Of a DNA stretch of 64,000 bases, positions 57,036 through 64,000 are shown piece after piece. The notes beneath the pieces are model-generated. The model searched no databases, was not told the DNA's origin, and worked only from the letters and a program-made list of their open reading frames with translations. Numbering within the stretch: the stretch's first letter is position 1; every line of letters begins with the position of its first letter. A program made the position numbers and the translations under genes. The stretch comes from Aurantiochytrium sp. KH105 (taxonomy: Eukaryota > Sar > Bigyra > Thraustochytrida > Thraustochytriidae), in NCBI GenBank assembly GCA_003116975.1, contig BGKB01000046.1, forward strand, positions 186,001 through 250,000, given 5' to 3'.

Positions 57036-58532
57036 ATGAGTCTCCTTACGCTCAAAGACCCGTTTGCCAGTGATTTTCCAAGCTTTCTCGAGGCCACGCT
57101 ACCAGCGCCTGCGGCCTTTGGGGCCCCGACGCAGCCCTCGGCGCAGCGCGCAGACCTTGCCGAGGCGAAGCAAGACGCCGAGCAAGATCGTGATACCATA
57201 ACCGAGCGCACGAGCAACGGCCCTGGCCGCAAGCGCGCTCGTCGCGATGCCAACAGCGTCGAGGTAGCCCTCTGTGGCGGCTTTAGCGGCGGCGGCTCCT
57301 ACGTGGCAACGGGAATGGCCCGCACGGGGTATATTGCGATCCGAGACCTTATGACGCGACATGTTATTGCAGTTCATCGCTGTCATGAGGCGAGCGTGAC
57401 CTCCGTGAGCTACTTGCCAAACGAAGGTAGCCGCTTGCTTCTCACGTCAAGCGCCGAGGGTGAGGTGGCGATTCTTGATCTTAAAGACTTTCACTGTCAC
57501 TTTCGCTGGCGTCAACGCCTACCTGTGACCTCGGCGGCAATTGCAAGGCGCGCCAAAAGTTCGGATCCTATTCTTTGCCTCGTGTGCAGATCATGTACTC
57601 TGGGCCAGCCGCAGCCACAGTCGCAAGCTGTTCGAAAAGATGAAAAAACTTCCGCGTCCACGCCGGCAGACGAAGACGCTGTGCCCTGGCCATTGCTTTT
57701 ACAGATCGATCTGGAACAAGGAACGGCTGTGGAGCATCAGCTGAAGTGGGACCTTGAGCCTGGAGAGAAGCCGCCACGATCTGTTCCCGCAGCATTTAGC
57801 ACCGACGGCGAGTGTGTGTATGTGGGCGGTGCGAGCGGGACTGTGCACGTCTTTGAGACAGCAACGAGGTGTCGTGTTGCCTCAGAGCGACCCGTCCAGA
57901 GCGCGAAGCGTATGGGCTGGACCAAGCGCATTGTGGCTTCCAAGGCCAAGATTGTCTTGACGCAGGCAAACGACAAAGTCATACACATGATGCGAGCCGA
58001 AGACCGTAAGCTTACGCACGTTCAGGATTTCCAGGACAGCGTGGAAAATATCAAGTGGGCTTGCTGCGACGTGTCTCCAGACGGCGAGTACATTATTGCA
58101 GGGTGCGCGAATGGCCACGTTTTGCACGTGTGGAACGTGCTGGGCCGGCACATGGCCAAACTTTTCGCGCCGGACAGGGGTTTGGTGCGCCAAGTACTCT
58201 GGCATCCTCGTCGACCCATGGTACTTTCGCTCGGTCGCGATGGGCAAATGCTCGTGTGGGCGACGCACCGTTCCGAGAGCTGGACAGCTTTTGCGCCAAA
58301 CTTTGTCGAGCTTGAGGAAAATGAGTCGTACCACGAGCGCGAGGACGAGTTCGACCGCAATCCGCGCCAGGGGGAGCCCCGGCGTGGGTCTATTTCCGCA
58401 ACGGCCCGTCACATCCGCGATGAGGATGCCTTTGTTGACATTGTCACTGTTGATCGTGACGCCGATGATCTCGAGCCGGAGGAGTTCCCTCTCCCGCTGC
58501 GCCTTGCGCCACCCGCCGAAGTATCTATGTAA
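57036..58532 (+). CDS. RBBP5: RBBP5/Swd1 subunit of SET1/MLL (COMPASS) complexes
   Basis: A 498-residue WD40 protein. About 75 N-terminal residues precede the propeller (YIAIRDLMTRHVIAVHRCHEASVTSVSY; DVSPDGEYIIAGCANGHVLHVWNVLGRHMAKLF; LVRQVLWHPRRPMVLSLGRDGQMLVWA). Immediately after it comes the diagnostic RBBP5 hinge SWTAFAPNFVELEENESYHEREDEFD, which in the animal protein contacts ASH2L and stimulates H3K4 methylation, and an acidic C-terminus ends near EEFPLPLRLAPP. The start at 57036 is favoured; the upstream frame to 56856 is Arg-rich leader. Nuclear, chromatin. Confidence 0.93.
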   Translation: MSLLTLKDPFASDFPSFLEATLPAPAAFGAPTQPSAQRADLAEAKQDAEQDRDTITERTSNGPGRKRARRDANSVEVALCGGFSGGGSYVATGMARTGYIAIRDLMTRHVIAVHRCHEASVTSVSYLPNEGSRLLLTSSAEGEVAILDLKDFHCHFRWRQRLPVTSAAIARRAKSSDPILCLVCRSCTLGQPQPQSQAVRKDEKTSASTPADEDAVPWPLLLQIDLEQGTAVEHQLKWDLEPGEKPPRSVPAAFSTDGECVYVGGASGTVHVFETATRCRVASERPVQSAKRMGWTKRIVASKAKIVLTQANDKVIHMMRAEDRKLTHVQDFQDSVENIKWACCDVSPDGEYIIAGCANGHVLHVWNVLGRHMAKLFAPDRGLVRQVLWHPRRPMVLSLGRDGQMLVWATHRSESWTAFAPNFVELEENESYHEREDEFDRNPRQGEPRRGSISATARHIRDEDAFVDIVTVDRDADDLEPEEFPLPLRLAPPAEVSM

Positions 58533-58904
58533 CAAATTATTCTGCGTGAGTATTGCGTGCGCCCGGCCTACAATTCAGCCTTGGTCCCAATACGAGAGAG
58601 GATTTTGCCAGGACCTCGTGTCGCTTTCGATTCTCGAGCCGGGGAAGTATTCGCTCCTGCCTTGCCTTGTGCCACCGGCCGCCGAAGCTAAATCGCTTAT
58701 GGGCCTAACTCGTGTGTTTCATCTCGTAACCGGTCGAGATCTTAACAGCCGCCGTGGTCCTTTGGAAGGTTGGCGGACTCAACCAATCAAGGGGATTGAC
58801 CATTCACTGTGGTGACCAGCCAGCGATTAGAGTGGCTGTCCAATGCTTGTTTCGCGTCGCCGGCTTGCAAGCCCTTGCGCACATCGGATAACATCGCGCA
58901 AGAA
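58533..58904. other. Intergenic stretch after RBBP5 with coding-like frame
   Basis: An open frame from the RBBP5 stop region to a TGA at about 58815 reads like protein near its end (LTRVFHLVTGRDLNSRR) but has no start, family or partner. It may be a decayed fragment or structured RNA. It borders copy B, whose similarity begins at about 58905. Confidence 0.4.
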
Positions 58905-59115
58905 CCAACATAGCGTCTCCAAACTCGAGTAGAGGCAGCGTTGTCTACCAACCTTTAACGGTGCCAAACTGTATGTTTCAGTGACTGGAACAAAGTCCAG
59001 TACAAGCTTCGCATCATACGACGATGTAACATTTCAGTGCATTTACCAGTGCTTATCTACAATGATCTAGGTGAGGATCTTGACTTTCAAGCCAAGTTTC
59101 TCCAGTGGGCTGGGC

Positions 59116-61569
59116 TCACTTTAGTGTGCGTTGGAACGCGCGGGGCGACCGGGACTCTGCTCCTTTCGCGCTGGCCCAAGCTTGGTGGTCATCACTTGGC
59201 CCATCACCCGCGGTCGTCGACTTAGTTTCTATGGTAGTTTCGCAACCGCTGATCCTCGAGGACTGTGCGACGCCATCGTGCCAGGACCTCTTCTTGTGCA
59301 GCGCAGCGCCGTTCTCGGACCGATTGAAGATCGAGCAAAGTACGGCCATCTCGAGCTGGAACTCGTCCGGGTCAGTCGACTCCCGCGCGCTTTCCAGATC
59401 GATGATCTTCGCGCCGCGATCCGGGTGGATGACGATATTTCGATCGGCCAGGTCCCCGTGGACGACACCGAGCCGGTGGATGGTCGACAGGGCGGCGCGA
59501 GCGGACTCAAAGTTGGCGTCGAGAATGTTCAGCTGCTCGCGCCGGCTCACCGCGCCGGCCAACAGCCGCTCCAGAGAGTCGCCCTCGTCCGTGATGGCCA
59601 GGACGTAGGGCAGGACCGCCCACGGACCGGCGTAGATGAGGAAGGGTACCGCGAAGCCTTGCGCCTCACGCAAGAGGCCCGTGTACATGTTCCGTTCATT
59701 CTGCATCGCCGCCTCGGCGCGTTCGTTCCGCGTCGGGTCGTGGGGAGCAAGGTCGTAGACCCAGCGCTTAAAGATCATCTTGAGGCCCGCCGAGTTGCAA
59801 CGATCCACGATCGTGCGGTCCGAGCGGCTCAGGCAAACGCAATCCTGCGGTCTCGGGATGGAGAAGGTATCCTCCGAGAGAGGTAGGAGGTCACGTAAAC
59901 TCCGTAAAGCCTCGTCGGCTTTGCTGTCCACCGCTTCTTCGTTCCGGCCTGGCCCAGGAAGGAAGGCCTGGACAAACTCCGCAAATTTGTCGGATACAGT
60001 GTGCGCGACCAACTGCCAGTTGCTGCCGAGCGTGCCTCCAGCGAGCATGTCCGCGAAGTCACCCATCGACTTCGAGTTCGAGCTTTTCATCTTCGCGTAC
60101 AGAGAGTCGCTTTCCGTCGAGAGGCCCATTCCTGTCGCCGTTTGGTCAAACAGTGCGTGTAAGACGACCGCAAAGTAGGCCCGTCGCGCCGCGACGCCCT
60201 CATGCCCGTCAACGGCGTTGTAGGGGCTGGAAATGTCCAGCCGACCTCGCGTGTCGCGGCGGAGAAACCACGTCTGGTCGGTGGTGGATAGCACGGCGTA
60301 CTTCAGCCCGGTGTGAATCATGTAGGTGAAGGTCTGCATGATCGGGACGACGTACATGAGCATAGCGCTCCCTCTTTTGAAGGCTTCGAAGCGCGCCCAG
60401 AGGTCGTGAAGGAGTGGCTGCGTGAAAATCCGCGAGTTCTTGGGGGCGTCTGATGGGGCAGCGTTCTGGGACATCTGAGACGACTGCGAGGTCGGACGAA
60501 CCCTCTTGCCGGCCTTCTTTCTCGCCTCAAAGTCGGCATCTGGCTCGAAGGGGAACACACACGGGGCTTTGTGCTCGTGCACGAGGAACACGATCGACGG
60601 GTGATCCGCGGGAGCGGCGCGAAAGGTCGACAGCGCGCCAATACCCTCCTTGTCCGAGGCCCGGCTGGCCCGCGTCCAGGACACGTCCACACGCGCTCCC
60701 AGCCAATCTCCTTCTTCACGGTCGCTCGTGACCTTCTCGGGCGCGTAAATTTTCTCGAAGTAGCGCTCGATGCCCAGGAAAACCGCCTGTGACATCCGGC
60801 TCAGCGCAAAGGCCTCTGACTTACCACAGTCGAGCTCCTTGAGCACGCCCCAATCGCCGACGTTCATCTTGATATCTTCGCATTTGCTCTCGAGATGGTG
60901 CAAGCTGACGTCGGCCTCAATTGTAGCCCAGTGCCGCACCTCCGTTGGCGCCAAAAACTTCCGCATCGCATCTTCGGTGTCGATGGACCGGACGCTGGAC
61001 ATTCTAGTGGTGCTCGAAAACCTTGGATTCCGGATAACCTCCAACACGAAGTGCTGGTCCAAACAGTCGGAAAGTGGCTTCTCGAGCATAGCATTCGCGG
61101 AATTTGCCGCGTCGAGCGCAGTGCGGGTCGCGTCGAGCGCAGCGTCCTTCGCATCGAGCGCAGTGCGGGTCGCGTCGAGCGCAGCGTCCTTCGCGTCGAG
61201 CGCAGCGTCCTTCGCGTCGAGCGCAGCGTCCTTCGCGTCGAGCGCAGCGTCCTTCGTTTGCAATGTCTTCTTCATCAAAAGGAACATCGCATCCTTAAGT
61301 CGGCTGTCTATCATGGCAGCATCGCTCTTCGAGAACTTGTCGCGCATCTTCTGGAATGCTTGGTCCGCCTCGCTGGCCATGGCCAGGGCCGCTTCGGCGT
61401 CGCTCAGTTCGACCGTGGTCCAGGCCTCTACTCTCTCCGTGGTTACGTGCGCCATGAACGCCTCGGGGGACTTGTAGGCATTTCCGTTCTCCTCGTTCGC
61501 CGCCTTGGCCTCCTCCTGGACGCGATCCTCGTCGCTCTCCGCGTCGTCGAGCACCTCGTTCGCCGACAT
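59116..61569 (-). CDS. Crinkler-like nuclease-kinase protein, copy B
   Basis: An 817-residue protein. Against copy A I count nine amino-acid differences in the first 800 residues (positions 169, 215, 375, 398, 451, 456, 512, 513, 529). None touches the nuclease-like D295/E332/K334 or the kinase-like K601, HGDLADRN or D724. The C-terminus differs: ending at SAKGAESRSPRAFQRTLK rather than SAKGAKEQSPGRPARSNAH because copy A carries an extra 8-bp tandem unit. The start at 61569 matches copy A; the upstream frame to 61884 is repeat-rich leader. Role as for copy A. Confidence 0.7.
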   Translation of the reverse strand: MSANEVLDDAESDEDRVQEEAKAANEENGNAYKSPEAFMAHVTTERVEAWTTVELSDAEAALAMASEADQAFQKMRDKFSKSDAAMIDSRLKDAMFLLMKKTLQTKDAALDAKDAALDAKDAALDAKDAALDATRTALDAKDAALDATRTALDAANSANAMLEKPLSDCLDQHFVLEVIRNPRFSSTTRMSSVRSIDTEDAMRKFLAPTEVRHWATIEADVSLHHLESKCEDIKMNVGDWGVLKELDCGKSEAFALSRMSQAVFLGIERYFEKIYAPEKVTSDREEGDWLGARVDVSWTRASRASDKEGIGALSTFRAAPADHPSIVFLVHEHKAPCVFPFEPDADFEARKKAGKRVRPTSQSSQMSQNAAPSDAPKNSRIFTQPLLHDLWARFEAFKRGSAMLMYVVPIMQTFTYMIHTGLKYAVLSTTDQTWFLRRDTRGRLDISSPYNAVDGHEGVAARRAYFAVVLHALFDQTATGMGLSTESDSLYAKMKSSNSKSMGDFADMLAGGTLGSNWQLVAHTVSDKFAEFVQAFLPGPGRNEEAVDSKADEALRSLRDLLPLSEDTFSIPRPQDCVCLSRSDRTIVDRCNSAGLKMIFKRWVYDLAPHDPTRNERAEAAMQNERNMYTGLLREAQGFAVPFLIYAGPWAVLPYVLAITDEGDSLERLLAGAVSRREQLNILDANFESARAALSTIHRLGVVHGDLADRNIVIHPDRGAKIIDLESARESTDPDEFQLEMAVLCSIFNRSENGAALHKKRSWHDGVAQSSRISGCETTIETKSTTAGDGPSDDHQAWASAKGAESRSPRAFQRTLK
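61109..61244 (-). repeat. 21-bp coding tandem repeat (DAALDAK heptads), copy B
   Basis: Same units, number and order as in copy A. Confidence 0.85.
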
Positions 61570-62139
61570 TCTGTCGGTCTGTTTGTCTGTCTGCTCCGTA
61601 CGTCGGGTCCGCCCGACGGGTCTTTCCCACGCCGCGCCTGCCCGCTGCGCCTGCGCGCCGCCCCTGCGCGCCGCGCCTGCGCGCCGCGCCTGCCCGCACT
61701 TGCCCGCCCGCTCGCTCGTGCGCGCGCGTGCTATACCCCGCTCGTGCGGAATTTTGTGCACGAGGCCTCCCTGGTTCCGGGTCTGCTGCTGCAGACTCAG
61801 AGCGGCAGCGGCACCCCCTTCTCCACTGATGCTGTCACGCCGAGTCCCAATAACACCGTGACGGTCAGTGTGGTCAGGTCGCAAGATGTGCGGCCAATCA
61901 GCTGCAGCAGCAGCAGCAGGACCAAGTCGAAGAAGAACTCAACGACATTGGCAATGCTGCTGACTTTGTGCTCCGTTTCTTTCTCGCAGGGTTTCTAATT
62001 TGGGGCCAGCCGTCGCGCGTCCGCCCCACCAAGCGTGAGGCCTGGACACTTGCTCGAGTTATTTTCTAGGTGGATATCGCAACGCCAACAGCAAGTAAGG
62101 ACTCGCACACGATGACCGACCTGCGAGACGAGGGAAGCG
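61570..62139. other. Leader of copy B and flanking sequence
   Basis: 61570-61795 is the GC-rich leader, with a GCGCCTGC-type array at about 61632-61697. Beyond it lies a CAG/CTG cluster (61790-61795 and 61903-61920) and sequence not found at copy A. No gene recognised. Confidence 0.5.
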
Positions 62140-62573
62140 ATATGCCAGAGTATGCGCTCGCTGAAGACCATGTTCCTCCGGCAAAACTCCAAGGTTGAGT
62201 GCGAGCGACGGCCTGATCTCGCCTTAACAGACGGTAGCGACTACATGGGCTCTTACAAGGAGCGACTTATGTAGCTTTTCGAAGTGAGCGGCGAGAACTC
62301 GTTGAGCAAGATAGGTTCGGGTGCGATGCGCGCGAAACTCGAGAAGGAGTGACCAAGATGATTCTGTCGTCTTTCTGGGAAACGCATCAAGTGGCTCATC
62401 AGGCAGCTATGCAGCTGCAGCAGTCTGGGTGTTCAGCAAGGGGTCGGAAAGTCATGGAAGCGAAATTTGCCAACGAGAATCAACTTCTGCCGGACACGAA
62501 CCCAAACAAGATTCCCAAGCAAGTCATGAAGACCTTGCTTGGTCAGCACGATGGACCCGAGCAAGCCAGCTAA
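62140..62573 (+). pseudogene. Decayed coding remnant of unknown family
   Basis: One frame reads protein-like through SLKTMFLRQNSKVECERRPD and DGSDYMGSYKERLM, meets a stop at 62272, and continues LFEVSGENSLSKIGSGAMRA to a second stop near 62350. A different frame (from 62349) then continues with a charged helical stretch ending LLGQHDGPEQAS at 62573. This pattern of interrupted but amphipathic sequence suggests a broken gene. I do not recognise the family. Confidence 0.35.
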
Positions 62574-63715
62574 CTTCCCTACGGAGACCTAGATTACGGC
62601 AAGGGTCGTCAATGTGAAGACGAAATATCGCAAAATGGAGGCACAGCCGACCAACGATGCTGGCAAGTAGCAAGTTTAGCTTCTCTACGCGTTAACTTGT
62701 CTGCGCCTGTCACTCTGCTCAGCTGTGCGGCAGACTTCTTCCCAAACACGGTCGCAAGGCCAGTGCGAAGTCGATCCTTCGCGCTGTTCTGCGCTGTGGT
62801 TCCATCGTCGACGACTTGACGCATAGAAGAAAGTAGGGGCTGCGACAAAGGGTGCTTCCAAGGTGTTCCCGGCAGCCAGGCGGCTGGGGAGCGAGCGCGT
62901 CTGCGTGGCGGTGAGGCCGAAATTCACGAGTGCCGAGTCTCCGTGGTCTCAGGAGAAAGGTCCAATCAGACGGTATCAAAATCAGAATAAGTAGGGCTGT
63001 GTCGTTCTTGATCGTTGCACAGATTTGGGGAGTTGCACGGCTTCTGTAGAACTACATGCTGGCCCTAGCCTTGTGTGTGGACGCATCGGCCATGAGCTTG
63101 ACGACCAATGGGCCAACGTTCGTTAATTTTCACCGAGCGCAACGGACTTTGAAATACCGAAGCGGCCAGCCAAGTGGTTAGTCGCACGACGTGACCAGCT
63201 ATACTTTTCGAGCCCCCAACTTGTCACCCTATATGACTTGTCGTTGGCCAGACCAAGAAATCGGACAACATGGAGACCGAGCGAGCAAGGACCGTCCCCT
63301 CGCAACCATGATAGCTCTATCCGCCCCAAACGCTGCCTTGGGGGCAATGGATTCTGCAGAAATTCTTGCATAACCCGCTTGTATCGAAGTGCCGAGGCGC
63401 GCAAGTCGAATTGCAAAGCATTGAAAACGAAGAACATAAAACTGCGGAGGGGACGTAAGATCGTGCACGTCCTCACTGGCTTCCTCGTGATCGCCCTGTC
63501 CGAAATAGAACGCTCATCGAGTCATAGTCCGTGGCAATTGAACCAACCAGCGCCCTTTCCGCCCTGTAGGGGCTTGAGAGCGCTGCATGGTCGTGCATCT
63601 TCAAATTGTCGCCGCTGCGCTCGTACTCCGTACTCTTGGTAGCTGATTCGTGACTGTTCGAATAGCCAGTCACAATTAGTAGCAGAGAACAAAGAGTTTG
63701 GAGCGGCGGGACTTC
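62574..63715. other. Non-coding stretch, nothing assigned
   Basis: About 1.1 kb with only short frames of no recognisable family. It separates the remnant from the next gene start. Confidence 0.5.
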
Positions 63716-64000
63716 ATGGCCGAGGCGATTCCGCCAGGACTGCGCGCCTCCCTGCCCCTCGCGCTGGCAGCGCTAAGGCGCGAGGTCGCAACCGACGGCC
63801 GACCCATCGTCCTGCACGTGTGTTGTCTGCTTGGCGCGCTTGGAGGCCGTGTCAACGCGGTCCAACATGAGCTTGCGCCCCGAAGCGTCGCAGACCTCTT
63901 CACGCTAGCAGCTTCGCGCGCCGTCTCAGACCTTACGCTAACCTCGGGTCGCAACGTGCGCGAGGAGGTGGCGACGCTGCGTGCTGAAATTCACAACGTC
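63716..64000 (+). CDS. Start of an uncharacterised gene (runs off the window)
   Basis: An ATG at 63716 opens a frame without stop to the window end (95 codons): MAEAIPPGLRASLPLALAAL, then LHVCCLLGALGGRVNAVQHEL. It is Ala/Leu-rich, helical, with strong GC-ending codon use like the genes above. No family can be assigned from this part. An in-frame stop lies upstream. Confidence 0.55.
   Translation, partial: MAEAIPPGLRASLPLALAALRREVATDGRPIVLHVCCLLGALGGRVNAVQHELAPRSVADLFTLAASRAVSDLTLTSGRNVREEVATLRAEIHNV

Larger units (their letters stand above)
58905..61795 (-). mobile_element. Duplicated segment, copy B (inverted)
   Basis: Inverse of 25585-28452, about 2.89 kb. The extra length is mainly a GC-rich minisatellite expansion in the leader (about 61632-61697). 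The 3' flank (58905-59115) is almost base-for-base identical to copy A. As in copy A I see no transposase, terminal inverted repeats or target duplication. Confidence 0.55.

Noticed and set aside
25585-61795. Assembly artefact explaining the inverted nuclease-kinase copies
   Set aside because: The copies differ by several substitutions, an 8-bp unit and a leader expansion, and have different flanks, so simple duplication of one contig is unlikely, though it cannot be excluded without reads.
63160-63225. tRNA-like segment (AGTGGTTAG followed by TTCGAGCCCC)
   Set aside because: D-arm and T-loop look-alikes are present, but I cannot form a T-stem, anticodon stem or acceptor stem around them.

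Overview
The window reads as nuclear DNA of a compact, intron-poor, GC-rich eukaryote. Nearly every recognisable protein is one uninterrupted reading frame: a UPF1 helicase, a FAN-type BEACH protein, alpha-SNAP, the beta subunit of the mitochondrial processing peptidase, RBBP5, SDE2 and RAD18. Several genes point to a flagellated heterotrophic protist: an SF-assemblin (basal-body fibre), M11 gametolysin-type metalloproteases, a MORN-repeat protein and Crinkler-like nuclease-kinase genes. A stramenopile, most likely a labyrinthulomycete (thraustochytrid), fits best. That placement is inference from gene content and style; no marker gene proves it. I saw no rRNA, convincing tRNA or CRISPR array.

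Layout. 1-12.3 kb: a C-linker/CNBD-ankyrin protein cut by the window edge (-), a GlcG/HbpS-like protein (+), an AAAP amino-acid transporter (-), a His-rich TPR protein (-), an SF-assemblin (+) and a PH-Costars protein (-). 12.5-17.0 kb: two tandem secreted M11-type metalloproteases (-). 18.5-25.1 kb: a tiny secreted ORF, MPP-beta (-), and two tandem short-chain dehydrogenases (-) with the relic of a third between them. 25.6-28.45 kb: copy A of a duplicated nuclease-kinase segment (+). 28.7-49.3 kb: UPF1 (+), a MORN protein (-), alpha-SNAP (+), FAN (-), SDE2 with extra domains (+), a tail-anchored small protein (-), a SAP-RCC1 protein (-), an orphan ORF (+) and an AT-richer Cys/His-rich ORF (-) that looks transposon-associated. 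49.5-58.5 kb: RAD18 (+), a C-5 sterol desaturase (-), a long repeat-rich non-coding stretch with one small ORF, and RBBP5 (+). 58.9-61.8 kb: copy B of the nuclease-kinase segment, inverted relative to A. 62-64 kb: decayed coding remnants and the start of another gene running off the window.

The housekeeping genes cover unrelated processes (mRNA decay, splicing, vesicle fusion, chromatin, DNA-damage tolerance, mitochondrial import, sterol synthesis) and form no pathway cluster. The most unusual content is the pair of nearly identical segments of about 2.9 kb in opposite orientation, about 30 kb apart. Each encodes a protein with a repetitive helical header, a region resembling a PD-(D/E)XK nuclease, and a kinase-like domain with an HGD-type catalytic loop. 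The two copies end in different C-termini because of an 8-bp tandem duplication. A second recurring signal is an 8-mer, CACTTGCG, clustered in three separate GC-rich promoter regions. Several intergenic regions also carry long four- to six-base tandem repeats.
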